A DNA stretch of 64,000 bases from Diploscapter coronatus (GCA_964036155.1 OZ038423.1:15081249-15145248), one strand, 5' to 3'. Shown: positions 12,701 to 25,963, numbered from the stretch's first letter. Notes: generated from the sequence alone by a model not told the origin. Program-made: numbers and translations.

Positions 12701-15700
12701 ACAACTCGAAAAGCAGTTGAGCGAACAAAGAGCGACGGAAACGATCGCCGAGTTGCAAGGAAAAGTGCCAACTAGTGATGAGGTAGAAAATTTACTAATT
12801 TTCAAAAGAAATACAATTTATGTACTTCAAAAATAGGATTTTTGAACAAGTTTGTATAAAAAAATAATCTTTCCAAAAATGATTTTTGCTGTGTTCAAAT
12901 TGTTTCGAAGAGTCATTTTTCCCTGAAAAGTATGAAAAAAAACTTCTCAATATTCTTATTCCAGCTTGAGCAGTGTTGCGAAGTCCTTGCTGCTATCGAA
13001 TCCCAGACGTCTCGCCTCTGCAAGCAGGTGGAGAAAATGGAGAAGATCGAAACGACGCAGAAGGAGGAGCGAAGACGATCGTTGACGAAGGACTCCTCTG
13101 CCACAATTATTGCCGATGTGGCGAATGTGGTGAAAGAATTGAAGAACGTCAAGGAATTACTCAACTCGATCAAGGCTGCCAACCCGGGGGGTATTCCGAG
13201 GTGAGCAGAATTTTGTCGACAGATAAAATATCCTCCAATAAAGCCGAATTAATCTATAAATTTTAACATTATGCAAGTTTTTTTTTCTTGACCAAATCGT
13301 CAAATTGTTTTCTTCCCTCAATAAATTACAAAAAAGAAAAATTTAGAAAAAGCCCAATGCGCGAAGCAGCTTCCAGTCCTCGGGGAGAATGCGGTCGTTG
13401 CAAGGAGAACGAGAAGACTATCGATGAACAGAACAACGAAATCGCCTTCTTCAAGAAGAAAAACAAAGAGTTGACTAATCAGGTTAGAATTATTCAACTT
13501 TTGAATAGCTAATGACTAAACTATCCCTATTTGTTGTTAGGTTTGATTTTTACCCGCTTTCATACTGCTATAGGAAATGTAAAAATGTGAGATTTTGTAG
13601 ATTATAGTTGATATTGCATGAAGATCATCTTTCCAATTTTATAAATGATTGAATTTCAGGTGCTGCAAACTGAAGATCGCTGGACTATCGAAATCGAGAA
13701 GCAGCGGCAAATCTTCGAGAACGAAATCAAATCGCTCAATGTGCGACTGGCCGATGCGAAGAGACAAGTGGAGGAGCAGACGGAGATTCTCGAATCCAAA
13801 TCTGCGACTCTGATTGAGAAGACTAGAAATTTGGAGGAGAACGAAGAAAGAGCTGCCAAGCTGCAGAAAGAAATAAATGAATTGAAGGCTGAAATGCAGG
13901 TTGGAAATTGGAAATATTGAATTTCTTATGAAACGATAAAATGATTGAATGTTTGAAATATTCAGTGAAAAGCTCGGATAATTTTTAACTTGAACTATTT
14001 TAGCTCTTGGAAATCATGATTACAGTTTGAAAATAAACCACATGGGCAGGAAAGTTTCAGGAAAAAGACATCGACAAGAAGGCGATAAAAGAAGTGGAAA
14101 TCAAATACAACAAGCTGGAGTCGATTTTCGATCAGGAAAGGGAGAAAATGAATGCGGAAAGAAGCAGAACCAAGAATGAAATGATCGCTTTGAAAAAGAT
14201 TGCCGAGGATGCAGAGGAACTTTTGAGTGAGACTTTTAAAATTAAAAATATAGTTAATTTGATAATAATTTATGCTACTTATGATTTTAGAATACTAGTC
14301 AATGCTGACCGATTTATCATTCAACTTTAATTTCAGAGCAAACCTCCGAAGAACTAAAGAAGAAGGAGACCCAATGGAAATCGGAAAAGGCCTCTTTGGA
14401 AAGGGAAGTCACCTCGCTGAAGAAACAACTCGCTGCGTTCAAAAATGAAGAACCTCATGAGAATGATGAACGAGGTGATTTATTTTGAAACTTTCAAATG
14501 AATTTCAACTTTGAAAATCTAGCCTCATCTCACGATTCCGACAAAGTCGAAGCGATGAAAATCAACCGAAACGAGAGCGACAAAATCCATCTAATTGATC
14601 TGAAGAAGGAAATCGCGCTGTTGGAAAAGAAGGTAAGTACGATCATTATCATTTTAGTAGCTTAGAAACCTCGTGCATCTTGAAGAAAAAAGGATCCGTG
14701 GTTGAAAAATATCGGCATGGAGTTAAACTTGAAATTTTAAAATTCAGAACTCTTTTCAGAACGCCGACGTCGAAGCCAAACTGGAAGAGGTGAAGATCGC
14801 AAATGCCGAGTTGAGAGACCAGTTGAAGAAGACGGAAAGTGGCTGGCAGAAGGACAAAGAGATCTTCCAGCACAAAACCAGACAGACTGAAAAAGTATGA
14901 GAAATTCGGTCGGAAAAGATAAAGATCAGTCTTGTTTAGCTCCGAACGGTTGAGATGGACGCTCTACAGCAGAAATTCTCAAGTCGGATGCGAATTATGG
15001 AAGACACGAACAAGTCGTTGCATTCACAGGTAAGAAAGTTCATGTATTTTATGTTTATCGCTAATCATTATTATTTTCTGGGTTTTTTTGTCTCTCATCT
15101 ACGAAGCAATTACTTCCATTTTTAAAGACGAATTTTCAGCTCGATAGATTTTATCTTACGTTTCAACTAGTCAAGCATTTTTAGTTGGTTCTGGCTCGCC
15201 GTGAGCGCGATTCCCACAAAGAGGCCCTGGCTGTATTTGAGAAGAGAATCGGAGACGAGAAGAAAGGGCTGGAACTTAGAGAGAAATCCTCGGTCGAACT
15301 TATCGAAAAAGCCAAGGTGCTGCAGGTAGAGCAGTTTGAACGCATAGATATTAGTCGACGAATACAGGAATGTTGATAGAATTAAAATAATTTGAATACC
15401 AATATTGATCATTCATAAAATGATTATCGAAATTTAAAACTGAAAAGTTCGCAGCTCCTGTTTATAACGTGATTTGCATGAAATAGACAACATTCCTGCA
15501 GAAAAGCTTGTAGGTGAATTGGGCAATATGACTATAAACTCTGAGTTTCAGAAAAGAGTGGCTGATTTGGAAGAAGAGTTGGAGAGAGTCAATACTGATT
15601 TGAGACTAACGAAGGAGGCAAGAAAAGCCGACCAGATTCTCATGAGGATGGATAGGACTAGAGGTAACAGGTTTTATATAATTGTAGGAAGACTTGTTGG

Positions 15701-18700
15701 AAGTTTTCCTGAAAATCATGTAACATGAAGCTAGTATTTGCCTCTTTTGAATATGAATGAGATGGTTTTCTCATCACTTTTCAAGGATAATAATTGGTGA
15801 AATTTCAGTCCGCGATAAAATGACTGAGGAGGAGGAAACGAAAGGACTCAATCTCGTTCAGCAGCAGTACAGGGATTGCGAAAAGTTCTACTCAAAAGTA
15901 AAGGAAATTTGAGTTTTCCTCCATAAATATGATTTTTCAGGAAATCGATCGTTTGAACGACAAAATAAAGATGATGAACATCGACAGTCAGCAGCAGAAG
16001 AACGAAATGCTACAGACGATCAGGGAGCTGAGGGAACAGATCAGAGTTCTGGAGATCGATCAGAGAAATCTATCTCAGAATAAGGATAGCCATGCTGCTG
16101 CTAAGGTATGATTTCATGACAGGCGTTTTTAAGAGAATAGATTTTCAGGAGCTGATTGAATCTGAAGCGGAAAGACTCCAACAGATAGTGCACATGCACG
16201 AACTGCAAAAACTAACGAGAAAGTACAGATTGAGCAGCATTATTGACCAGGTAACAAGGCTTGAATGGAAACCTTACGTTTGAAGGAAGTTATTTGATTA
16301 AAACTGCGAACGAGAGAATTATTAAAACTCTTTCCTATTCAGCTCCAATACGTGAATGACACGGCCAAGCGTAGTTCCCGAGGGGATTCTGAAAATTACG
16401 GTGGAATTCGCTATGTCATAAGCCAGCTCGTGGCTATCAGAGATGAAGATGCTAACGGCTATCAAGGGTCAGAATTTTTCGCATTTTTAGTTTTTGCATT
16501 TCTTAAATTATAAAATCTTGAAAAATTTTCAGATTGACCCTAATTAGACTAAATTAGCGAAACTTTTGATATTTTCCTCTAATTGCTTCTAATTACTATC
16601 CTACAATCAGAAACCAATAATAATAGTAATACCTAAAAGTTCTTTGTTATGAATGGATAAGTTTCTAATCAAACTGATGGAAATTTTCAGAGAAGAGCGC
16701 TGCCCCTCAGTGCAATTGTCCCAAGCAGATCGGCCTTCCGGCTATGCTCCTTCGATTTCCGACTTCGGAGAGGGCACTTATGACAACATCAGTCAGTCTT
16801 CCTTCTCAGTTCGATCTTTCACTAGCATGCCGGCCAGAGGAACCACTAGGTAACCAAGTATTAAATTTGCTTGGATAGGAAGATTAGACTCATATTTTTG
16901 ACAACAAGAAAATGACATGCTTTTTAGACAGACTGAAAACTCATTTATTTCTTTCATAAGCTTTTTCAATCGTATCAGAGATTCAGAAATGAGATGATGA
17001 AAATTTAGTCTAAAAATCAAAATAATAATTTATTTCTTCTGAAAATATTACGAATTTGCATCCTAGTCAGTCGCCTCATATAATAACCGAAAGTCGTGTC
17101 ATTTTCAAACCCCCACATTTTCCAAGAGTTTTACTTCGCTATCGCTTCAATAGATTCTTTCTTTTGTAGGAATCAAAATATCTAAAGTGATTCTTACGCA
17201 ATGCTTTCCTATTATTTGCACTACTTCTTCACTGCGAATTCCAATTTAACGCACAACGCCAAAATATCCCAACCGATTAACGTCTCGCCAAGCTAGAACT
17301 GCACTAATGTTGCCTCTTCCATTCAGATGGTCTAATAACAAGGCCTCCGTAACGGGCACCATCAATAACTCGTCTGCATCTGCCCTCACTAAGAATCCCT
17401 CTGGGTCACAAATCTCACAAAACAACTCCGAGGTTAACGAAAACACCTCCGTACAGTCGAGAAGGAAGTTCGGGTAGATCATTAGAGACGATAGATCATT
17501 AACGCTGAATAATAACATGCTATATATTCACCACAAATAGATTCTAGAAAACGCATTTTCTAAAGAGACTTTGCACAAATATAGCACAGAAATAATGATA
17601 TTTATGCGGTAGTTGGAAAATCCTACAAGTAATTAAAAGTAAAGTTGTAGAAATTTTTGAAAATTTGTAGGATTTTAACTATCGCATGTAACTTCGAAAT
17701 AAATAATGATAAAACATTTAGCTCCGAAAATGCGAATAGCTACGATCGCTATGGTCGTCTAATAAAAAAGACCTCTCTTCAAGATGGACCTTCTTCGACT
17801 TTCATGCTGAGTAAGGCTGATCAAGGTTTGCATGCATATGATGCTTCTATTTGTTCTATTCTGTCTAAATTAGTTCTTCCTGCAAATTATTTTCAAGAAT
17901 CGAATTTTAATTGAACAGCAATTCTTTTATAAGATTTTCGATCGATATTCATGTTCTATTGGGTGGAAAGGCGAATTTTCGATTTCAAAAATAGCCTAAA
18001 TTCCACCTTTCAAATCTCAATTGTTTCGTAGCCGATTCGATTCTATCTTGTGCCAAATTAGTTCGCCCTAACAAATGAAAATTAGTTTGAAGAAGAAAAA
18101 TGAGAATGAAATATAGCATTTATTTAGATGTTCCCCTAACTTCAGACGGCTTCAATGACTATTCGCAAAGTGATCGAATGGGCTATAATTCTGGTAGAGG
18201 AGGAATCGCAAGAACGTCATCTTTCGACAGAAGAAGTGATCAGGACGAGGAGGGAGGTGGACATTGCAGAAGTGGAAGTGCGGGTAGGAAATTTTGAAAA
18301 TTCGTTTTACAGAAGAGTGTTTCAATTAAAAAGAACTGGTAAAGTAATGCGTGAAGTTTGTTATCCCATTCACTTCAAGCTCTTCCTAAAGTGGAAGCAA
18401 CTTCTACAATTGGATCCACATCATAAACCCCGTAAAATATTAGAAAAGATTTAATGAAACTCTGAATCAGATAGCTTTTCTCTCATTTGATTGTTTTTAT
18501 TTTATTTAACAATTTTTAGGAACGAATATCCTTTACCGCATTCGTCGCGAAGAACTCGCTCGAGGCGGAAATCCCTCTGTCAAACTGATGGCCAAGGCAT
18601 TCGAGTCATTCGATGAAGGAACCAAGAAACACGAAAAGAGAGGCGGATTTTTCAGCATCAGGAAATCCAGATCCGTCGATAATTCAAAGAAAAAAGTAGG

Positions 18701-19325
18701 AGCGAAGCACTTCTCAAAATATAGAAACTATTTTGTAGGAGGATGATTATGCAGTACCTCACAGTCTGTCGAGTGTCAATGAAGGAGTAACTTCTTCGAA
18801 TTACGGTACATTGCCTAGAGGTAGGAACTAGATAAAGAATTCTAGAAATAATTAAAAATATCACAAATCACCGTCTTCTCTAATAGCCTGGCGCAATAAT
18901 CTAAAGAATAATATGATTATAGATTTGCTAATGTGAAAAAATTACTTCGACTGCAAATTGCAGTTAAGAAATATTGAGACTGGAATTGTCGATTCTCTGA
19001 ATATGGGAGTAGAATGTTTAAAAGAAGATACAAATCGAATAATTAGGCGGTCGAAATCCGTTCAAGAACATGGGCAGTCGGTTGGTGGAGCGAGTTCGTC
19101 GCAGTTTGTCGCGATCCAGCAGACAGTCGAAGGAACGAGACAGCGAGGACGAGATCGATGTGCAGATTTACAAGAAAGTAAATATTCTAGCCAATTTTAC
19201 AACGTAATTTATGAAAATTATAGCCAGTGATGGCAGAGAAAGTTAGTATTCCTGCGTCGAGTCCGAAGAAGACTAAGAAGAAATCCGCCGAAGCCAAAGC
19301 AAGGAAACTCGGAGCTAATACCTGA
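6735..19325 (+). CDS. MTCL1/SOGA-family microtubule-associated coiled-coil protein, 39 exons
   Basis: Exons joined by eye: 6735-6809, 7130-7229, 7326-7495, 7640-7705, 7751-7912, 8017-8157, 8276-8536, 8729-8878, 8999-9154, 9357-9439, 10181-10252, 10499-10603, 10806-10875, 11550-11715, 11944-12074, 12541-12636, 12678-12782, 12965-13200, 13347-13482, 13660-13899, 14061-14226, 14337-14474, 14523-14632, 14760-14894, 14940-15029, 15185-15325, 15552-15663, 15809-15897, 15941-16105, 16149-16250, 16343-16467, 16691-16849, 17327-17473, 17722-17825, 18146-18283, 18520-18695, 18739-18820, 19047-19177, 19224-19325. All phases agree, giving about 1710 residues. Family assignment rests on my recall of the SOGA1/MTCL1 signature matching ELQRELELNAKNCRVLQFKL, LRKAERQ and VSVRLHNELEQSEEKR in exons 7-8. 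The N-terminus carries a C-x3-C-type motif (DRCRKCFKQKDKHF) resembling that of MPRIP/Outspread proteins. Most of the rest is coiled coil. The C-terminus is Ser/Arg-rich and contains NPFKNMGSRLVERVRRSLSR. MTCL1 crosslinks microtubules; the same role here is inference. An acceptor lies 8 bases before the ATG. Confidence 0.88.
10405..10423. repeat. (TG)n microsatellite in intron 11
   Basis: About nine uninterrupted TG units lie inside the intron 10253-10498 of the coiled-coil gene. Confidence 0.9.
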
Positions 19326-20486
19326 TTTTTTATTTAGAAAACTAGCAATAACTTTTAAAATTAGAATGAAAATTAAACCTTCGTTATTACTTCGGAACTT
19401 GAAGCGATAATATACAAAGATTGAGGGAGTTTCTCGAATCCTTTTCTTCTCAAAATATCGCTCTTCAATTTCGGAAGTTAACCTATTTTGAGCAATTCTT
19501 GTTTTGAAAATTATTATTTCCCAATTTGACTTTTACTCAAATCAATATTCTCAAGTGCTTTATTCTTCTACGTTGTACATGTGTTGATCAAATAGCTCAT
19601 AGATTTGTTGCCAGTTGTCTTGACAAGTTGATATTTGACACGGTAAGTGATGCATTTCTGGTCAAATTCATTGGACGCAAAAACTAATTCTCATCCCTCA
19701 TTACTCACAAATCAACGTTGATGATATTTTGAGTGCCTTATTTTTTGTTTTCCTGACAAATTTATATTTATCATTCCAACTTTTATTCGACACAATTGAA
19801 ATCACCATTCTAGTCATTGCCAAAATTAGAGTGCACCCATTTTGATATTTGGAAATTTTCAGCGTAATTTATGCCAATCCGTGTGGATCGACATTCGCTC
19901 ACATCGACTTGCAAACCAATTTTGCACTGCGGATCCGCATGTATACCCACACGGATCGGCAGTTTGAACGCTGAGTTGAATGAATTCCTATTCTGAATAT
20001 TTTTTAAACACGGAAAATTATGCATTAACTTTCACAAGATTCTCGCTAGAATTATGGAACCAAATTGTTGAACTTTGAGCAGGATTTTCCGGATTATATC
20101 TCCAATAAGCTAGCACTTTTATCAATGCCACTCGATATTCCTAAAAAATAGTCCTGAAATTTACTCTTTCAATGCAAAAAGACGATATAAATAATGCACA
20201 ATCAAGGGTGGAAATGCTGGAAAATACGCTGCCCCAGAAATTGAGGCAACAAGTACGCCTTGCTGAAATTACAAACTAAAATAAAGTACTAAATATTCTG
20301 AAACAATGAATACTTTTTTTTTTATAGGTATTCGTCATCTGTCAATTTTTTCATGAATTAATATGAGTGAAAACTTGAATATTACTGTCATTTGAAGCCA
20401 TTTCCAGTTATAAAGGAAATACTATGACCGTTTCAGAAAGCTGATCATGCAATTATGCGTTTTCAAAAGCGTGGTGTGTCACTGTA
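19326..20486. other. Intergenic region, nothing recognised
   Basis: This lies downstream of the TGA at 19323-19325. No coding exon, RNA gene or clear repeat was seen. There is a local pair of similar short words (tgtggatcgacattcgc near 19881 and acggatcggcagtttg near 19952) without obvious meaning. Confidence 0.4.
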
Positions 20487-20850
20487 CTATCCATTATTAA
20501 AAAAATAATCTAACTTCTTGATCAGGATAGTCCATGTGACATCCGCTAAATATGTACATAATTGAATATTTCGTCGTGAAAAGATGCTGAAAATATGGTC
20601 TTTAAAGTTCCAATTCAAAATACTTACCGACGAAATACAAAAATCGATGATGCACAATATAATTTCATAAATTGCAAATGCTTCGATGATGTACTTGTAA
20701 TTGCCCATATCCTTTCTGCTATGAACTTTCACGAGAAAAAATAACACAAGTTGTTGAATAGTCCAAATATGAGATTTAGATGACCAATAAGCGACCTGGC
20801 AAATGTCGTCTTCAAACAGACCATCATGAGTGAATTTGATTTGATACTAA
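20487..20850 (-). pseudogene. Broken Str-type chemoreceptor (5' part only)
   Basis: Read on the minus strand, an N-terminal segment (NLIFGLFNNL) in one frame continues in another frame as VKVHSRKDMGNYKYIIEAFA and IYEIILCIIDF. This matches the TM1-TM2 region of the intact gene at 31183-32716 (GIVNNLLLLHLIRRYS then RSDIGYYKFILSAFAIYEIT). A frameshift therefore lies near 20745. After a 41-nt intron with a gtaagt donor, the next exon starts HLFTTKYSIMYIFSGCH, again matching the neighbour (HIFTTKYSMYFICSGSH), but then runs into a stop where the neighbour has a donor. No TM3-TM7 exons follow. A decayed paralogue is the simplest reading. Confidence 0.75.
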
Positions 20851-21230
20851 AGTCGAACTTTGAAATATCCTACGCAATGGTGAATAAGAATTGTTTTCGT
20901 GGTAGATGTTCACGGAAATAGACGCGGCAATTAGTCTGCTACCAATCCCAAATGATTTGCGTATCTAAGAAATTATTATAGAAATTTCGACGTACAGATT
21001 TAAACGAGAGCGGATTTTTAATAATTTTGTAATTCTTTATTCATTATTTTATTATTAACTGATACAGAATGCAACGAAATACATATCTAATGAGATAGGC
21101 AAAAGTAAAATGTACAGTAGAAGAATGGGGTCGAATAGAATAACCTAAGTAAGTGAAATGAAAATGAATCATTTATCCGACTTTTTTCGGATTTTACTTG
21201 CAACTACTTACAAAATCTATATTCTTTTAT
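20671..21230. repeat. Segmental duplication, copy 1 (pairs with 30471-31031)
   Basis: From attgcaaatgcttcgatgat at 20671 to the attctttta near 21221, this block is almost identical, base for base, to 30471-31031 in the same orientation. Only scattered substitutions and a few small indels differ, for example aattattata versus aattatata near 20966/30770. It includes the 5' part of the broken receptor and about 400 bp upstream of it. Confidence 0.95.
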
Positions 21231-21577
21231 GCAGAATTTAATGAGGTTTCAAATAAGATGATTTCTAGCAGGCTTTTCTTCCTATCGATGGGGTCAAAAT
21301 CGTGAAAAACTGCAATTGATTCGGGACCGCATTTTCGGAAATTAAATTTTTGGCGGAAAATTATTGATCGTAGTTATATTATTTGTAGAGTTTTTCATGG
21401 GCTATTCGATACTGGAAACCGCGTTCGATTTGGTTCAGAAATAAGCAATTTATGAATTTTTTCCGAGGTCGAGTCTGAAGAAAATTCAAGCTACCGTAAT
21501 CCTGCATACGATCATTTTTATGAAAAACAAACCACACCATGATGATCAGCGTGAAAAACTGAGCAATATATGTAAAA

Positions 21578-21766
21578 ATGAGTCAAATCGACGGACCCCT
21601 GTTTATACCGACTTTGGTCGTTACTGACATTCACTCTCAAGTATTTTCTCCAGGAATAATTTCGATTCGTCGCCTGCAACAGGGGCAGTTCCACGTGGAG
21701 GGCTGTGCCAGCAAGCTCTACTACGAAATTCGCGACTACATCTACCAGCAATTCGCTATCATCTAA
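21578..21766 (+). CDS. Possible small single-exon protein, 62 residues
   Basis: The open frame is MSQIDGPLFIPTLVV..., ending with YEIRDYIYQQFAII and TAA. The second half (about 21660-21766) has strongly coding-like codon choice (GCC, AAG CTC TAC TAC, GAC TAC ATC TAC CAG), unlike the AT-rich surroundings. There is no signal peptide or membrane segment, and I recognise no family. A ctccag inside (near 21651) could instead mark this as the last exon of a longer gene, but no phase-compatible upstream exon was found. A frame on the other strand (21518-21751) is also open and cannot be fully excluded. Confidence 0.4.
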   Translation: MSQIDGPLFIPTLVVTDIHSQVFSPGIISIRRLQQGQFHVEGCASKLYYEIRDYIYQQFAII

Positions 21767-23007
21767 TCAGCAATCAACTAAATTACAGTAATCTTACATT
21801 TTTCATCTCAATCTGTTTCGTTATCGATGATCTTTTTTCACGGGTTTTCTTGTTAAATTTTTAGGACGCCAGCTTTGTTTTTCTTTGGTTGATAATTTTA
21901 TTTTTGTTTATGAGAGATAAAGTGCAAGACTAAATTTTATTTCGAGATTTTGACTACAATAACCGATTCTTTTTGCCTAATGTCAATATTTTTGAAGTTT
22001 GTTTTCCTTCTTTGCTGTACAATTTTTGCAAACTCACTTTGAGACGAGAATTTTTATTCTCCAAAACTTATTGCAGAACATTTAAAACTGATCGATTAGC
22101 GTAGAATTCTTTGAACAACAAAAACTGTCCTTGCAAACAATTCCAGAGATTCTTTAGAAAACTCGACTGGTGAAAATCGAACATTTTTACCTTCGATTTG
22201 GTCAAAAGAGTTTTACTCCGAATTATGAACAATTAGATACAAAACTAAAATTCGTCGGTTGCCTGGATTTGTCACGGCATGAAAATTGCGCGACGTGTAA
22301 GGTAAATTTTGTCTGGAAATGTTTCGTCATAAATATTCCATTAAGATACATCGCGACAAATCCGAGTTGGCAATTCATCGAACGAACTTTTTAAATCGAA
22401 CAATTGACAATAATTGGTTCATTAGAAATTGCCAGTTATTACCCATTTTACATCTTTAGTTGACGATCATAGTTTGCTAAAATAGTTCAGTTTAAAAAAG
22501 CTTGGGCCATAATTAATTAGATTAGATGCCAGTAGTTTGGGGTAAACTATGACTGGGAGTTTTAGCAGTTCCTATCGCTGAATTCGACGGGGTCGGATGG
22601 ATTTTGACAGATATTTGCGCATAGAAGCCAAAACACATCGCGAACTGCAGCTTTCTCAGGCAGTATTCACGGTAATCCCTAAAATTATGAAATGAAGAAT
22701 TCACGAAATAGCAATTCTAATGAAATTTTGACATTGTTATCGTTTCTTCATAGCGAATTTACAGTGGAGGTCAAACGTTTGAAAAAAAAACATGATTATG
22801 AATGCAGCCTGTTAATCCTATTTATCGTCAACAAATTTGAATCAAATTGCTCAAGACTTCAGTTAAGTGGGAAGGATATATATGTATATGAAAGTTCATC
22901 GAAATTTATCAGGAAGATTGAAGGTACCAGGCTTCATTCATAATCACGATTGCTCAAAAATTTTAGACCTCAATTGTATAAAGTCATGATGTCACAAGAA
23001 TTTTAAG
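21767..23007. other. Intergenic region, nothing recognised
   Basis: Sequence between the small ORF and the minus-strand receptor. The open frames at 22170-22394 and 22692-22943 are AT-rich and lack codon bias or splice context. Confidence 0.4.
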
Positions 23008-24512
23008 TTAACTAAAGAATCGAAGATACCTAATGCACCAAATGATCAGCCATGGAGAAATACAGGGATATAGCGACATGATTACGCAAATATAATTGCC
23101 GAAACTGAAATATGGTTATTATCAGAATATTTCAAAAACGAAACTCACAGTCCATAAGAATCGCCGAGTAAAGGGACGAAAAATTCTCCCAAAACGGTAA
23201 TGTACGAGGTGCTTATCAGCATCACTGTCTAAAAATTTGTATGAGGTGGGAAGCAACTATAATTTTTAGCTTGAACGAAGAGCGCATTGAAAAGTTGGTA
23301 ATGCAACCGTCTAGTTTTGTTGCTGATATTGGCCTTGCTGATGAAATGATGGATGAAGCAGGCGCAGATGCACATCGTCGAGAATAGAATCGTCAGCAAA
23401 AATCCGATCATGAAAACCCCGATGCACATGTTCCAAATGATTATCTGCTCTCCATTTTCATACTGAATTTTTCTTATCCATGATTTTATTCTAATTTGTC
23501 TCACATAAAAATACGGCATAGCCAGGATCGACATATTATAGAGGCTAACATTAAATTCCTTCTCAAAGGCCGGCCCAACTGCGTTATAGGTCTAAAAAAT
23601 ACAATAATGTAGTTAGATTTTGACTTTTAAAAAGGATATTTTTTCGAACAAATTACAGTTTCATCGGGGAGTGTGACGAAATAGCAGAAAGCACTCCAAC
23701 AAACTCCAAACGCAAGACAGGCAAGGATCCATCGCAATCCGTGCCAAGGCGTGGAAAATAATCGAAGTAAATCGTGCCTAAATTTCGTCGCCATAGACTA
23801 AACGAAATTCTAGCAAAAATATCTCTGACCTACATATCGCCAGGTACCTATAGACGTAGTGGACTGTTATCCCTGAGTTATTAGATGTATTTGGGTTGAT
23901 TTTAGAGCTAATTTCAGAGATTTATACTACCTAGGGGAATGGGCAATCATCGAAAAATTACTCTTTGAAAATTTCACGAAAAGAAACGCGTTGAATCTAA
24001 AGAGAATTTCAAAAATAAATAAATATCACATGGGATTTCTATCTTTTTTGTACAAATCTCAGGCCAAGATTCAGTTCCGAATACTCCTTACCTGCCATGC
24101 TAAATTTCATCTTAAAGCTGAAAATAGACGACAACTAAATTCTAACCTAATTGAATATGAGCAAATCGATAAAACGACGAGGAAAGCACCATTAGACGGA
24201 TTGTCAAATGTATATGTTATTAGAAGCACTACATACGCCCCATGGACACAAAACACGCCCTAAATTTTCTAATGATGTTCTTGAAATTCTCGAGAAAAGT
24301 ATTTTTACTAGTTTGAAATATCCAAAAATCAGCGAATAGACGATGTCGTATGCCGAAAAGCATAACATGACATATTTGTAGGTGCCAATTTTAGATCTAG
24401 TTTGCCTCAGAATCAAATAAATTAGTAGGCTGTTACTGATTACGGCAGAACACATCAAGCAGTAAACCATTGCGAAAAATTTTAGTGGGAAATTCAGAGG
24501 ATTATACAGCAT
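23008..24512 (-). CDS. Str-type serpentine chemoreceptor (7TM GPCR)
   Basis: The start is ATG at 24512-24510 (MLYNPLNFPLKFF). TM1 is followed by the short loop LRQTRSKIGTYKYVMLCFSA, typical of the Str/Srj superfamily. Later exons give GVFCVHGAYVV, then VHYVYRYLAIC (the Str YRY motif after TM3, near 23890-23840), the exon RWILACLAFGVCWSAFCYFV near 23690, TM5 and the third loop RLHYQLFNALFVQ near 23280, TM6 and TM7 (MSLYPCISPWLIIWCIR near 23040), and a TAA at 23010-23008. The exact boundary before the YRY exon is unresolved. The intron after FVQ seems to use a GC donor. The expected role is membrane chemosensation in sensory neurons, by family. Confidence 0.8.
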
Positions 24513-25963
24513 TTTGTATAACCTATGCAAGTGGCAAGTAGACTATGACTCGAAAACTGCAGATTAGCTTTTCAAAAAAAAATGCAAAACGTCCGGAGAC
24601 GTATCTCGGAATTGTAGCGATATCCATTCGATGCAAACAATGGACGGTGGAAATTAAAAACAGATTTAATCAATTTGTAGTCATGCTTGGTGCCGATAAC
24701 GTTTTTATAAATCTAAAAAAAAACTTTTTTTGTTGCAGAATTTTACAATGGTGAACAACAGTCAGTTAGACGTGTAGACTAACTTCCAGCTAGGCGACCA
24801 TGCTCACACAATATAGTGCTAAATCTATTCAATATTCGAGGAAGTAGCGACCGAATTCGTCATCGCGAATGTTCCAAACTATAGGCCATCATTATATGGT
24901 AAAAGCATGTCGCGGTCGTTTCAAATAATTCTACGGATTCCCTATTAGTTTACTAATTATGCGATTTAGAAATTAGATTTTTATTCAATTTATTAATGAG
25001 ACGGACAACAGACTAACGCATCATTTGCAATCGATTTCCATATTGAACATATCGATGTTATTCCCGATGTGAGTGTGCCTGATGTTGATGATGAAAACTC
25101 GATAATCCTCCAGTGAATTTATGACAATTCTGAAATTTTGTTCAAAAACTATTAGAGTCGTTCAAATACACCTCAATTTTGAGTTAGCCATCGATTTTTT
25201 CGGAGTTTCGACGATTGTTCATCAAAAACAATATAATTTCACGTTAACTTGTAGAAAAATTTTTACGAAAATACGCCTACATGATTTTTAAAAAATTTTC
25301 GAAAGTGGTCAATTTTTTTATCTTTTCGAAATATCTAATTTCGCGACGAGAGAACTTTTTTATTTCTCAATCAAACTGGGCAAATCATACACGAAAATAC
25401 TCGCCAGGTCAGTCACTGTTCGTCCGTGAAAAAAACACCACCTTGTCGCTGAAATGTTCGATTAATTTGATGTTATCTGAAAAGGACTCGTTTTTTGCGT
25501 GAACTCGTCACTGTGGAGAGTCAAGTAGTGCGTCTCCAGAGCTGAAACTCGGTATACTCACTAATTCTGAGCTCCTTGTTCTTCGATCCAAGTACAAAAA
25601 AACCGAAAAACGGCGTTAAGTGTGAACAGAAAGGGTCCTTTTTGTGGAAGTCTTCTGTGGGTTAGTGGCTTGTTATTGATTAGTAAGCAATTTTAGAAAA
25701 CCAAGTTTACACAAACAGTTATCACAACACAATTTATTTGAGATGCAACCGCGCAATCGCTTGTTGAACTCACACAAAAGAAAAAGGGGCGGGAAAGGGG
25801 CTACATCGAGGGAGAATCAGAGAAAGAGAACAAAACGCCGCCCAGGTGGTTTAAGAAAATGAAAAATATAATAAAAGGGTGCCGTTTCGGCACAAAGTGT
25901 GAGTTTTCAAAATGTTAGCGAATCTTCATGCCTTGTTCTTTTACAAGGGACAAAGTAGCATGA
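24513..25963. other. Intergenic region with low-complexity sequence
   Basis: No coding exon was seen. The frames at 24545-24754 and 25281-25502 look non-coding. Words near 25400-25440 (gtcactgttcgtccgtgaaa) are partly mirrored near 25500 (gaactcgtcactgtgg), suggesting another decayed inverted-repeat element. Confidence 0.35.
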
